Counted from the first letter of the stretch, positions 53,013 to 63,744 are shown. The stretch: DNA of 64,000 bases from Agapetus fuscipes (GCA_951799405.1 OX637337.1:1612001-1676000), one strand, 5' to 3'. A program made the numbers and translations. Notes: generated by a model not told the origin, from the letters alone.

Positions 53013-53288
53013 TGGTTTCGCATGTGGCGAGTGTAACCTATTTATTTTTACAAGAAAGGGGGCCGGCCTTACGCTAACCACTTCAGTTAAAGTGGGGGTT
53101 CCCCAGCTCTCGAGGGGGCTGGTACTCATTTCTTGTGAAGGCTTAGTAAACCTTGCCGGTATTTTATTTTGAGGTTTGAAATAAGCACCGAAATGGGAAA
53201 TCATATTTGACACACTCGCGCGGTATTCGAACCCGAGCTCACGGCATATAATGCGAGCACTCTACCAACAGAGCTATCAACCGGACTA
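53013..53288 (-). mobile_element. SINE-B without 3' tail
   Basis: Begins at TTTCGCATGTGGCGAGTGTA and runs to the head (CAGAGCTATCAACCGGAC on plus). Box B is altered. Confidence 0.87.
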
Positions 53289-53822
53289 CGGTGACAAAGA
53301 AAATTCATTATTTTTATCTTTAGGGTCGAAGTCCCTGTGTTTGAAAATAAATTGTGAATTAAAATTAATTATAATAATATCCTGCATTAATAAGAATTCA
53401 GTTTAGAGAAACCTTCAACATTTTTCAAACTTTAATTAAAGGAGGTTTTGAGAAATTTATTTATATATTTTTCAAAGAGAGTCACTTCATAATTATTTAT
53501 GTATAAAGGGATTGTATCTTATTGTTTATTTCTTAATAAGCTATTTTTACATTTATTAATAATAATCTTTTTATGCAAAACTCATACTTAAATCCTGATT
53601 GTATTTATACATTAAGATGTGATTTTTTTATTGTGGCCTTAAAACTATATAGATTTATATTATTAGAAACATAAAAGCTTTTTTTTTCTCATACTTTCTG
53701 TAACACCTTTTTTTTTTTTAAAGCTTAAGTTCTGTTACAAAATATAAGGAATGGCTGTAGGCATTGCAATTTTATCATTAAATAGATCAATGACAGGAAG
53801 ATTATTATTGCATATACTTTGG
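53289..53822. other. No recognised feature
   Basis: AT-rich, with several T homopolymers; nothing assignable. Confidence 0.5.
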
Positions 53823-53824
53823 AT

Positions 53825-54985
53825 CTTAACCTATCTAAATCTAAAATGTAAATCTAAGCTTCAAAGATATGTGTAATTTACGATTCATATGAAACGCATT
53901 TCCACAAGAAGACATGCTCAAACCCTCCTCGTACCCGTCCTGTTTGTATGTGTCAGAAGGACCCACAGCACATGGACGCTCATACAAAGCTATATATTTT
54001 CTCAAATGGTGAAAGGCCTTCCCTTGAAGTAAAAATAACGGCACGACAAAACAAGAACCTCTAGGTCAGAGGCGTGCCCGTGACTCTAAAGGTAAATGGT
54101 TCGATGTTACAGAAGCTAAGTATAAGTTCGCGCTAACACATGCCGCATGTGGGCCTACAAAATAAAAACCCAATTTCAAATGAACATAAGCCCTGCAACT
54201 CTTCCCGACCTTCCCTGAAACAGGGATGACATTGGCAAAGTGAACCATTTTTTACAGTATGCGTGGTCAGCCTTATACCGACCTATAAGTCAAGGAATAC
54301 AAACAATTAATTACATCGAGTTATACAAACATACAAACATTAAAAAAATTACAAAACATCTATAAAAATTAAAATTGATTCTCAGCCTTAGCCGCCTACA
54401 TTACACATCAGCCGCCTCTTTTTTTGGTCCTTACATACTTCTTTAATTCATCCACAGTCATAACCTTTTTCATACAAGCTCTCCTTTTATTATGACTCCG
54501 GATATCCCATTCATTCGCTATTTCGGAAATTTGGTCCATCCATACCTTTTTCGGTCTTCCTCTACCACGACATCCTTCTATTCTTGCAACATATACTTTC
54601 TTCGTCAATCTTTCATCATTCATTCTCTCCATATGCCCGAACTATCTTAGCAAAATTCCTTAAATCTTCACTTTCACACTTTCCCTTACACCACATTCTT
54701 CTCTTACAAAATCATTCCTCACCCTGTCACTTCGTTTTTTCCCAATCATAATTCTTAGATAGTCCATTTCTACTGTATGGACTTTATTCATTTCCCTTTC
54801 ACTCACCGTCCAGGCTTTACTTCTATACATCAAGGTGGGCACTAGTATATCACCGTGCACCGCCAATCTAAGATTTTTTTGAGAGATTTTGGTTCCTGGC
54901 GACGCAAGCGGTAGCACCCAGTACACACCTGCCTTTCATTATCTTCTTTCAAATTCACCGGCCATTCTTCATTCTTCCATTATGT
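53825..54985 (-). mobile_element. LINE-A with RT C-terminus, split by an unknown insert
   Basis: 54985-54408 encodes the RT connection region (VLPLASPGTKISQKNLRLAV, then KVHTVEMDYLRIMIGKKRSD) with a stop and frameshift near 54640, and MERMNDERLTKKVYVARIEG. The UTR at 54300-54120 and 53910-53825 is broken by 53918-54118. Confidence 0.87.
53918..54118 (-). repeat. Insert inside LINE-A, partner of 44865-45000
   Basis: On minus it reads through LQGKAFHHLRKYIALYERPC, AVGPSDTYKQDGYEEGL. The similarity with 44.9 kb covers roughly 130 bases; the rest (about 54065-54118) is unmatched. Identity unknown. Confidence 0.55.
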
Positions 54986-55398
54986 ATCAATGCAGTTAAT
55001 TATTGAACCTGCTTCTCTATGCTATGACTTAATGTGAAACACTCTGTGTTAGGTGGCATTTATTATGTAGATATAGTCATCTCTATTTCGGGCCTTTCCC
55101 TACTACAATATTATGATTGCTCATGGTCTTAAAGGCCTCGGGATGAGTCGTCTATAATCGTTAATTACATTTAATGAAGATGTGGCGTTACGGCCTTAAA
55201 TAGAAGGCACAAAAGGCAAAATTACAACTAGCCTTCTAAAGGAGATGACATAACAATCACAAAGAAAAATCGATGTGATGTTATAAGAACATATTATGCC
55301 TTAAAAACAAAGTTACAAAAGAGTCATGTTGATATTTTAAATTACCACTTGCAGAATAAAAAAATATCAATGATTTTTTTTTAGGTTACAGCGAGTAT
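54986..55398. other. No recognised feature
   Basis: Nothing assignable. Confidence 0.5.
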
Positions 55399-55794
55399 AT
55401 ATCGACGGTTAAAAGGAAGTTTTGATTAAAAATGAGTTATGAATGCTATCCTACTTAAAAATTTCGCTCTTTGTAATGCGCTAGCTCCCATAGATCTACG
55501 ATAATTTTTGTTGTTGTTTATGCCCAAGCAAACAACTGTGTTTTTGAAGTATGGTTTTGGTGTAACCGACAGTATTTTGACCTTTTTTGTCCTAAAGGCG
55601 CTTGTGACATAAAAAAATCGTAAAACCACATTAATAAAAATGCCTTTATTTTAGAACTGCTTTGATTTTAACGATATGATAAAAAAAATAAAAAAAAAGT
55701 TATGCCAATTTTTTGCAATCTCAAACTTTCAACTGCTCTCCTGAACAATTTAGTTTTTGTCGCTTATGCCCTATTGCCTTTTAACCGTCGATAT
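55399..55794. mobile_element. 396-bp MITE, TCGACGGTTAAAAGG ends
   Basis: ATATCGACGGTTAAAAGG at left, its complement at right (55777-55794). TA precedes and follows the TCGACGG ends, so a TA duplication is plausible. The 67-residue minus-strand frame inside has no motif. Confidence 0.75.
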
Positions 55795-55945
55795 TAAATT
55801 CCACGAGTGGTTTCGCAAACAATCCGTTTGCATCTTTAGAAGCGCAATTCTGCTAAATTTCTTCCACTTTGGATATCAATCGATAGTAGGTTGTTGAACC
55901 ATGGATTTACTGTGTGAATATCACCGTTCGAAATTAAGATCAGTT

Positions 55946-56186
55946 CCCTTAGTACGAGTTGCAAAACTTAAGAAAAGTAAAGTTTACGGAAAATATTTGA
56001 TTTTTGAGTGATTTCTCCCAAAATCCGCCATTTTTGTTTCTTACACTTTATGGTCTTAGCAAAAGAGTTACAGTGATGAAGAAAATCAAGTTCAAACAAA
56101 CAAAAACGTCAGCTTTTGGGGGAAATCACTCTTTAATAATTGCCGTAAACTTTACATTACTCAAGTTTTGCAACTCGTACTAAGGG
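55946..56186. mobile_element. 241-bp foldback MITE, copy 2
   Basis: Same element as 36482-36717: CCCTTAGTACGAGTTGCAAA ends, core CACTTTATGGTCTTAGCAAA. TA follows at 56187; the left TA is changed to TT. The two copies differ by scattered substitutions. Confidence 0.88.
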
Positions 56187-56188
56187 TA

Positions 56189-56610
56189 GATACAATTGAT
56201 TCCCATCTTTATACTTTCAATCTGTGTATTTTCATGATTTTTTGTTTATTTATTTAGTTCACTGATTGAAAAGCGTTTAGAAAATAAACTTTGATTCAAT
56301 GTAAGCAGATTTACTGAAAATCACATACTAAAATAATCAATTTACTTAGTAATGTAGTGAATAGCACTGTAAGAGTTTACTATCATTTGATACTTAAAAT
56401 AAATTATTACCATTATCTTGTTGTTTATTCGAAAGGAAAATAGTGAGAATTAACATGAATTTGGGATATTTACATTAAAATTACATTACGCTTCCATAAC
56501 ACCTACATTACATTTACATCGATATTACACAACATGCCATTTGAAACTAAAAACATTTATATTACATTTTGAAAAGATTTTTGTGAAACACTGTGGAAAT
56601 TCATTTTAAA
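56189..56610. other. No recognised feature
   Basis: Nothing assignable. Confidence 0.45.
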
Positions 56611-56611
56611 A

Positions 56612-56810
56612 AATTGATTATTTTTCAATAAAAATTAAAAAATAAAAGAAATTAAAAACTTTGTTTTATTCCACTTTTATATATTGTTGTTACCCGATGA
56701 TGGAAGGTATTCCGAAAACGTTTGTAACATACTCAAAAACAATAAAAGTGGAATAAAACAAAGTTTTTAATTTCTTTTATTTTTTAATTTTTATTGAAAA
56801 ATAATCAATT
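56612..56810. mobile_element. Penelope-like foldback with 69-bp perfect arms
   Basis: 56612-56680 and 56742-56810 are exact complements. The 61-base loop holds CCCGATGATGGAAGGTATTC, then CGAAAACGTTTG: (C)CGATGA, GG/CC stem, GAAA, close to a hammerhead core with one substitution. No coding part. Confidence 0.7.
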
Positions 56811-56884
56811 ATTTATATTACATTAAAGATTCATTCCCTGTTTTCAAATAGGTACTTACGTATCATAAAACCGTTCACAATAAT

Positions 56885-57183
56885 ATCTAATCCAATCTAA
56901 TCTAAGTTGCAAATATATGTAGCATTAAAAATTCACATTGATGATGGATGATTTCTTGCTTCTTGATTGATGATTATATGCATTTTCACAAGCAAACGCG
57001 TATAAATTCGCGCTTAAACATGCCGCATGTGGGTCTACAAAATAAAAACCCGAATCTCAAATGAACATACACCCTGCAACTCTTGCCGACCTTCCCTGAA
57101 ACAGCTGGGTGATATTGGCAAAGTGAACCATTTTTTACAGCATGGGTGGTCAGCCGCAAACCTACAAACCTATCAGTCAAGGA
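56885..57183 (-). mobile_element. LINE-A 3' UTR with a 35-bp insert
   Basis: Plus-strand tail CTAATCCAATCTAATCTAAG, UTR to CCTATCAGTCAAGGAAC. At 56938-56975 GATGATGGATGATTTCTTGC is inserted, resembling the ATC-tailed LINE-E end at 21584. Confidence 0.85.
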
Positions 57184-57815
57184 ACTGTCATTAATTTAAA
57201 TTGGAACACTATCACTTTCTATTACTTTATTCTATTACTTTATGGTTCTAACAATATTAAAAAAATAGCCTTTAGCTCTCACTTTAGCAAATGCCAACCT
57301 CTCTAGAACCTAATCAGGAGTCTAAGACAACCTTAAGATCATCGGACTATAAGCTCTTGAAACTTAAGTCACAATTAAGTCACAATCAAATATCACTTAC
57401 TATTTATTACTTAACAAATGTCTTGGTCTGAAGCGGCTTCAACAGAACATTCGTTCATAAACTTCAAGTGGCCCATTTTCTCTATTCGGAATATCTTTGT
57501 GAGATAGAATTCTCAATGATGTCATACGTCAAAAACAAGAGTCTCTGACGTCATGACGAGGGCTGGTAGACTGAAATGGCAGCGGGTACACTGAAGGTAC
57601 ATACGTGGGAGAAATTGATTAAAGATGAACCAGAAAAGTTATAGAATCGATAGAAAAAAATACAATCTTTTGTCTGTGTGATGTCTTAGGCTTGGTATTT
57701 TCAACGTTAGCTTTTGTGACTTAAAAGTTATAAAAAAACTACCTACACGATTAACGGTTCTTTTTCGCTCAGTAAAAAGTCGCTATGTTAACGTTGTAAA
57801 TACCGGACTTTAGTG
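57184..57815. other. No recognised feature
   Basis: Nothing assignable. Confidence 0.5.
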
Positions 57816-57817
57816 AT

Positions 57818-57900
57818 CAAAAGCGATAGTTCGGCGTATGCTTAAAGGAAAACAGCGTTGGTTCGATCCCTACCTTGCCTATTGGATGACAACTTCGACC
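57818..57900 (+). mobile_element. Possible SINE-D-like tRNA-derived head
   Basis: GCGATAGTTCGGCGTATGC as box A region, then CAGCGTTGGTTCGATCCCTA as box B region about 35 bases on, then TTGCCTATTGGATGACAA, resembling the block after box B in SINE-D. Confidence 0.4.
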
Positions 57901-57964
57901 CTTATGTAGCATATTCAAAAAGGAAAAGCTTAAAAAACAATAATTACATTGATAATGGCACTAA

Positions 57965-58072
57965 AGAGTTACTTTCCGGGATCTGTTGCCGTGGATCTGA
58001 AGCTTCCGGAAGTTTTGCCAATGTCTACGATGGGCTTATTCAACGTGAAGATGATGTGATTATGATGAATCG
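57965..58072 (+). mobile_element. Penelope-like terminus, degraded
   Basis: GCTTCCGGAAGTTTTGCCAA, TCTACGATGGGCTTATTCAA, CGTGAAGATG: the same unit as 44612-44700 in opposite orientation and the 2.6 kb copy. Confidence 0.45.
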
Positions 58073-58236
58073 ATAAAGTTATGTGTCTCATACAGGTAGG
58101 TATATAAAATAGGTTGATAAATAGCATTCCTCTTGAACGGTTTACTTAAAAATGATAGAAGATGGACCAGAGTAGTTGCCCATCTTTCTACATTGTGAAG
58201 ATTAATTTTAAATTAACAATGTAAAAAAAAATTTAC

Positions 58237-58345
58237 TTCACAAGTTAATTTACTCTCTCAAGCGCTTTCGGTGTTATCCCACCATTATCGAGAGGACCAT
58301 TCTCTGATAACACGAAAAGCGCTCAAGGAAATAAATCAACTCGTG
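58237..58345. mobile_element. Penelope-like terminal foldback
   Basis: Outer arms CTTCACAAGTTAATTTA and TAAATCAACTCGTGAAG; inner arms CTCAAGCGCTTTCGGTGTTA and its near complement. The pattern AGCGCTT...CGAAAAGCGCT links it to 12298-12360. Confidence 0.65.
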
Positions 58346-58372
58346 AAGAATAACTCGTATTTTTTTACTTAT

Positions 58373-58774
58373 TGTTACGATTTTTTGGTTCGGATATGTT
58401 TCAAATAAAACACTACTGTTCTTCTTACTTATTTATTTAAAAAAAATATATTTATTTTTACAAATACACTCTCAATTATTCCATTACACTGGTTTTAGTT
58501 CACTGGTCACATTTGTTCGATGTATTGGTGAAGCTCGCAGATTACTGACTCCCAGTGCAAGCAACTTGCACCCTTTTTATACTAAGAATATGGAACTGTT
58601 GAGAACACATTGTTGCTAGACTGTTCTCGAAGCACATACATAATTAAAGCAAACTAGTGACTTCTCTGTTTACTCACAATTATCAATTCTACCCACCAAT
58701 ACATAAAGAATTCCTATTACATAGATATATAACTAATACCTATACTTATTTTAATATTACCTATTTACATAACA
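58373..58774 (-). mobile_element. Solo LTR of an LTR retrotransposon, 402 bp
   Basis: Ends TGTTATGTAAATAGG and ...AAATCGTAACA on the minus strand, with TTAT on both sides (58369-58372, 58775-58778). Inside: a TATA box (TATAAAAAGGGTGCAAG on minus, about 58581-58565), a downstream GGGAGTCAGTAA start-like site, and AATAAATATATT polyadenylation-type sequence near 58460-58444. No internal region or second LTR is nearby, so it arose by LTR-LTR recombination. A 4-bp duplication suits the Ty3/gypsy group. Confidence 0.87.
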
Positions 58775-58778
58775 TTAT

Positions 58779-59144
58779 TTTATTTTTTATCTTGTAAGTA
58801 TTAAAATGTTTATCGATCTTTGAATGTCTTCTTGATCAATTGAAACACTTTGATGTTTCATTTCTGTAATCATTCTTATTCTTTGAAGAATAAATTTGTA
58901 AGTTTAAATTAGGTAGGTAAGTAAAAAAGCAATGAATAAAAAAAGCTTTCAAATAATTATGCGAAATTTATGACTTACTCGCCGCTTCATTGCAATCTGG
59001 TCCATGACCCTGACAGACAAACAAGTGAATGTAACATTTTTTTTGGCGTGTGCTAGCTAAAATTAAAATAGTTTTTAAATTTTGCACATTGCAATGGAAT
59101 CTTGTTTTGTTTTCATCGAAATTTGATGTTATATATTGAGGTTG
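58779..59144. other. No recognised feature
   Basis: Nothing assignable. Confidence 0.45.
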
Positions 59145-59255
59145 AGATAAATAATATTAGGATGATTTATTTGGTGAGCGCTGTTTTTGTGTGTATCACA
59201 CCTCGAGAGCCCTATGCGAGCTTGGTCGTCGCTGTAAAAAGCTCCAATTCTATAT
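59145..59255 (-). mobile_element. SINE-A 3' fragment
   Basis: TTAGGATGATTTATTTGGTG to GCTGTAAAAAGCTCCAATTC on plus. Confidence 0.85.
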
Positions 59256-59256
59256 A

Positions 59257-59390
59257 TCATATCCTTGACTTTAAGGTTGGTATGAGGATGACAACTTTTA
59301 CATTAAAAATGTATCACTTTACCAATGCCAACAATGTTTCGGGGTTGAAGGGTCAATGTTCATTTGAGATTAGATTCTTGGTCGATAATA
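59257..59390 (+). mobile_element. LINE-A 3' UTR fragment
   Basis: ATCCTTGACTTTAAGGTTGG to CAATGTTCATTTGAGATTAG, with a deletion; wedged between two SINE-A copies. Confidence 0.75.
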
Positions 59391-59397
59391 ATACATA

Positions 59398-59697
59398 ATA
59401 TTAGGATGATTTATTTGGTGAGCGCTGTTTATGTGTGTATCACACCTCAAAAGCCCTATGCGAGCTAGGTCGTCACCGTAGAAAGCGCAAATTCTCAAGC
59501 AAGACCCAGTTGTTGTAAAGTTGAATGGACCTCTCAGTGACCGGTCTTTGGTAAAGGCTTATATGCATTTTCAACCCAGCGAAGAGCACATTTGGAAACA
59601 TAAATGGTGTATTTTTGTGCTCTGCCGGGATCCGAATCCACAACCTTCCATTTAAGAGTCCGAAGTGTTGCCACTGGACTACGGACCGGTCCAAGAA
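59398..59697 (-). mobile_element. SINE-A, full length, joined to 5S-like sequence
   Basis: Complete SINE-A; its head (GGACCGGTCCGTAGTCCAGT on minus, from about 59695) begins directly after the 3' end of a 5S rRNA-like sequence. Box B GGATTCGGATCCCGG. Confidence 0.9.
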
Positions 59698-59816
59698 ATG
59701 CCAACAACACGCGGTGTACCTAGCGGTCACCCATCGAAGTAGCATCCGCGCTCAATATTGCTTAACTTCGGTGATCTGATGAGAACCGGTGCTTTCAACA
59801 TGGTATCGTCGTTGAT
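59698..59816 (-). rRNA. 5S rRNA-like gene or pseudogene
   Basis: The minus strand runs CAACGACGATACCATGTTGA, ACCGGTTCTC, GATCACCGAAGTTAAGCAAT, GGATGGG-like (CGATGGGTGACCGCTAGG), ending ACACCGCGTGTTGTTGGC. Length 119, as expected for 5S, with internal A-box and C-box regions recognisable. Several changes at usually conserved positions (ATC for GCC at the start, TATTGAGCGC in the middle, ATTTCTT rather than a clean T run at the end) suggest a dispersed pseudogene or 5S-derived SINE head. In the cell 5S is part of the large ribosomal subunit and is made by RNA polymerase III. Confidence 0.85.
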
Positions 59817-59829
59817 GATGAGATGTCAC

Positions 59830-60355
59830 TGTCTGTCACTTTTTTTATTACCGCGTGGAAGAGGGATGGATTTATGGGCAGTATGTAAGTGTGAGGAAGA
59901 TAGAAAGCAAAAATATAAGAATGGTTTATTGCTTGTGTTCGTACTGGTCGGGTAGAAAACTATGACAATGGATGACAGTTAGGGTTGGCAGCAGTGCTAT
60001 GACAAGTTGACACAAAAACCGCGTCAAAATACAAAAATGACGCCATTTCAAAGTGACAGCGTACAAGAAATTGTTAAGTTTACTAAAATAACGAAAATAT
60101 TTCGAACATGATTTTCATGAAAACAATCACAAACATTCGCTCCGCGTAACAGTTATTTAATTTGTTCGCTCTAAACAAGACGATTGAAAGGTCATATTTG
60201 AATCAAATGGTAGATAAGCCAAACAAGCACTGGGATGAAGACCTATCAAATTTTTGATAAATGTGAAAAATGTGCTCACCTTTTGTGTTGAAAAATAATC
60301 AAGCTGTCATCTGGTACGTTTCAAATAAGTAATCCATTAAATTCAACTGTCACTC
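59830..60355. other. Mostly unassigned, with a small M1 end
   Basis: 60178-60240 (AAAGGTCATATTTGAATCAA, GATAAGCCAAACAAGCACTG) is the right end of an M1 MITE. The rest is unassigned. Confidence 0.5.
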
Positions 60356-60359
60356 ACAG

Positions 60360-61110
60360 ATCATCCATTTTTTTTTTCATATCAAATGTCTCACTTCCTA
60401 GAAGCACTTTATATTACAGAATTATTTTAAAACAAAATAAGCACGATTTTTATTATGAATTTTAGCATTTTAACTGATCGAGTTGTATCACTTTTATTTA
60501 ATCAGCTTTTTCAGGAGACTTATTCTGTTACAGACACATAAGACAGCACTTTAGTTCTCTCGTGGTATTTTCACGTTTGACGTTTAATTTAAAATTATTA
60601 TTTTTCATAAACTGCTAGTTTCTTATGTCAATTTCTTAATCAGCTTCATCAGGAGACTTTCTAACTTAGCAAACAAAATAGAGCTTTTTTTGTATGTAGA
60701 GGTATCTTAAAACATTGTTGTTTATTGTTTTATTTTAAAATCGTCCACCAGTTTGACGAAACTGGCTCAATCTGCTACTCTAAGCCAGCTTCTACAGGAG
60801 ATATTATTCTTATACAGCCAAAAATTGAGAACTTTTTTAAATAGAAGATTTTAAATTTAAAGTTTATTATTTTCTTTGCAAATCGGGCACATGTATTTTT
60901 ATTAAATTATTTTGATAAACACAATTAACTGTTGGTTTATTAGTCACTTTCTTCAGGAGACATTGCTGCCATTATCCAGCCGACAATTGAAAACTTTTTG
61001 TTAGTAGATATATTTTACATTTTAAATCAGCCACATGTTATCTTATTAAATTATTTAGATATTTTTAATGAACTGTTATTTTCTAAGTCAGCTTTTTCGG
61101 GAGACTTTTT
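60360..61110. repeat. Diverged tandem array, period about 140-160 bp
   Basis: AATCAGCTTTTTCAGGAGAC at 60503, AATCAGCTTCATCAGGAGAC at 60641, CAGCTTCTACAGGAGATA near 60787, TCACTTTCTTCAGGAGACAT near 60944 and GTCAGCTTTTTCGGGAGACT at 61088. Each is followed by AT-rich DNA with AATTGA(G/A)AACTTTTT and ATTAAATTATTT. Five units. The frame 60998-61297 crosses unit borders and is not a gene. Confidence 0.8.
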
Positions 61111-61470
61111 TTTTGAGCTAACAATAAAAACAATTTTGTGGAGCAATTTCGTCGAACGATGTTTATTAATTAATCAAAAACGTGACGCGTGTAGATTTTT
61201 TAAAACTTGTTTTGATGTAATGTTGGCTGCCAAAAACTCGCGTCCAACACTTGCGATGTTTAAGACAAGACTGTATGTTCAACATAACAGAAAATAGTAC
61301 TCCAAGTATGCTGAATTGCGTTTAAACTAAATTAACGCGTTTACAAAAAAAATATTAAAACTAAAATAGCGCCTGTAGTGACATAAGTGAGTGTCCCCAA
61401 ATCTAAAACTTTACTTTTGAAAGCAATCATGGGTGGTCAGAACCTTTGCAGGGTCTCCTCCACCTATTCC
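61111..61470. other. No recognised feature
   Basis: Nothing assignable. Confidence 0.45.
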
Positions 61471-61471
61471 T

Positions 61472-61865
61472 ATCCAGACGTACTCTGGATGAAATGAAAG
61501 AAGTATGCAAGGACCGAAAAAAATGGCAGCTGATCTGTAATGTAGGCGGCTAAGGCCAAGAATCAATTTTAATTTTTATAGATATTTTGTACATTTTCTA
61601 GTGTTTGTTATTTAATTGCTTGTATTCCTTAACTTATAGGTTGGTATGAGGCTGACAACCCATATTGTAAAAAATGGTTCACTTTGCCAATGTCACCCCT
61701 GTGTCAGGAAAGGTCGGCAAAAGTTGTAGGGCTTATGTTCATTTGAGGTTGGGGATTTTATTTGTAAGTACACATTCGGCATGTGTAAGCGCGAACTACA
61801 CGTGTTTGTGGGCATGCATTTGGAAACTTTAAATGAATATATCCTTGCAACTTAGATTATAGACA
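61472..61865 (+). mobile_element. LINE-A: last RT codons plus 3' UTR
   Basis: TLDEMKEVCKDRKKWQLICN is encoded at about 61485-61545, stop in GGCGGCTAA; UTR to CTTGCAACTTAGATTATAG. Confidence 0.88.
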
Positions 61866-61949
61866 TACTTTTATTAGTTCATTCTTATCTATACTTTTTT
61901 CACACATAGCCTTATTTTACATTCACACTGGATATCTCATATACCTTTA

Positions 61950-62272
61950 AGCTACGCTAATGCTACCAAGCTACATATAAAGTGTAACTTCTCGCCTTTC
62001 TTTACAAAGGGGGAGCATGTAGCGAGAGGAAACTAGTTATTTTTACAGGTAAATGGCTGGCCTTACGCCAATCACTTCGGTTGAAGTTTCCCTGCTTTTG
62101 AAGGCGCTGGTACTCATTTGTTGTGAAGGCTGAGCAAACCTTGCCGGTATTTTTATTTTACGTTAGAAATAAACACCGAAACGGGAAATCGCTTCTGACA
62201 TCCTCGGTGGGATTCAAACCCGAGCTCTCGGAATGGGATGCAAGCACTCCACCAATGGAACTTATTCGCTGA
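61950..62272 (-). mobile_element. SINE-B copy
   Basis: Tail CCAAGCTACATATAAAGTGT, body, head with GGGATTCAAACCCGAGCTCT on plus. Box A is damaged. Confidence 0.87.
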
Positions 62273-62274
62273 TT

Positions 62275-62362
62275 TGACTAAACCATTCCTTTCTCGATCT
62301 TCCTTTCTCATACTGACTCTTACATTCATTATTTTTTTCAAAATGCCCGAACCATCTCAAAT
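62275..62362 (-). pseudogene. LINE RT C-terminal scrap
   Basis: Minus frame RWFGHFEKNNECKSQYEKGR, SRKEWF: the WFGH motif and a basic segment of LINE-A/LINE-B, with the middle deleted. Confidence 0.6.
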
Positions 62363-62490
62363 CGCTGTTATGGTCGAGCGGATAAGACGTTGGTGAATTT
62401 CCGTTATTGAAAAAAGTTTGAACCCCGCCTGCGACGTGTCCTATCGACTTATTATAACTTGCCTTATAACTTTGACTCCGGTTCATTATA
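62363..62490 (+). mobile_element. SINE-D copy 2
   Basis: GCTGTTATGGTCGAGCGGAT, AGTTTGAACCCCGCCTGCGA and GTGTCCTATCGACTTA; see copy 1 at 31733. Confidence 0.6.
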
Positions 62491-62497
62491 TCGCTAC

Positions 62498-62727
62498 CCC
62501 AGTTCTTGTTTATCGTATACGCCAATCTTGTCAAATATGACTTTTACATGCAGTTGTCTTATAAATCAAATTCTACACAATCTGAGCTAAGAAAAACCGT
62601 AAAACTCGATAATGTGAGAGTTCTTTTAAATATTTTTTTAATAAATTTCTTGTTTTCATAAGACACATGCAAACATTGCTCATGTAAAATTTTCTCAATG
62701 GCGTATACGATAAACAAGAACTAAGGC
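62498..62727 (-). mobile_element. MITE M1 copy
   Basis: GTTCTTGTTTATCGTATACG left, GCGTATACGATAAACAAGAA right (perfect 20-bp ends), core CTCGATAATGTGAGAGTTC. Confidence 0.87.
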
Positions 62728-63272
62728 AGTGATATGTCATTGGGTTATTCTTAATTAATACTTAATTAAAATTATTCAATGAAAAATTAATAGAAGAATC
62801 TATGTGTAATGTTGATACCTGTTTCTGGCCTGATAACATATAAAGATTAGTGAAGTGCACTCCTCTAAATAATTCACAAATATTTTTTTTTTTAAATGGC
62901 CAACTTAAGCGTCTTCTAAAGAATATATAAAGTAAACTAAATATTCTAGGGAGCGTTTTCATTTGCCATCATTTTGGTGAAATGCTGTGGTTTTACACTT
63001 CTAGTAGGTAGGTACTTACAGAAAACAGAAAGTGAGCCGTCTACCAACGCAATAAAACAAGTGTAGGATTTATATGACGTGAATACTGTTGTGATGTAAT
63101 CTGCCATCACTAGGAATTACGTACATCTATGTGTGAGCATAATATTATCGACGGACCAAAAAAATCAAGCGATCATATTCAACAAACTATTTAATATCGT
63201 AGTCATGACAAAAGAAGGCATAAAAATGAAAAAACACGGTTTTTTGGGTTTCTATGAACTCTAGCTTATGAT
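62728..63272. other. No recognised feature
   Basis: Nothing assignable. Confidence 0.45.
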
Positions 63273-63273
63273 T

Positions 63274-63490
63274 TCGGCATCTCGTCCTCCAGTGCTTGTT
63301 TGGTCCATCTAATATTTGATTCAAACATGATATTTCAATGACATTGTCTTAAGAATCACATTCTACACAAACTGAGAAAAGAAAACAACGTAAAACACGA
63401 TAATGTGAGAGCTGTTTTTTAATGTTTTCAAAATCAATTTCCAGCATTCATAAGACACATCGGTTCAGTTCCTACAGATACAAACATTGC
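63274..63490 (-). mobile_element. MITE M1, right-truncated
   Basis: CCAGTGCTTGTTTGGTCCAT at left, CACATTCTACACAAACTGAG core; the other end is replaced by LINE-E at about 63485. Confidence 0.75.
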
Positions 63491-63740
63491 TCGAAGTGGA
63501 TCTTCATTCTTCTCTTGAAGCTCACAATTCCTGCCTTGACGCGCACTTCTGGGGGCAGCTGATTCCAAGTGGACGGTCCTGCAATGGCGAAACATTTTTC
63601 TTTGCTCCATTTTCTGCATAGTTAGTGAACTTTCACAAAGTGAGCTCCCACTCTTTTAGAATCTCCCGGATTATCAGTTCCTGCAGGTACTCTGGCGCTA
63701 TTCCAAGCAGATACATGTTCAATCGGCGCCTTAACGTCTT
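63484..63740 (-). pseudogene. LINE-E RT C-terminal end
   Basis: Minus: RRLNMYLLGIAPEYLQELII (from about 63733), a broken stretch, then EKCFAIAGPSTWNQLPPEVR and VSFKRRMKIHF. The order L-G-APEYL, then C/AF-AGP-WN-LP and FKxxLK is typical of CR1/L2-like RT ends. 3' UTR not seen. Confidence 0.8.
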
Positions 63741-63744
63741 CTGT

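Noticed and set aside
60998..61297. 99-residue frame
   Set aside because: It starts inside the tandem array and shows no motif.
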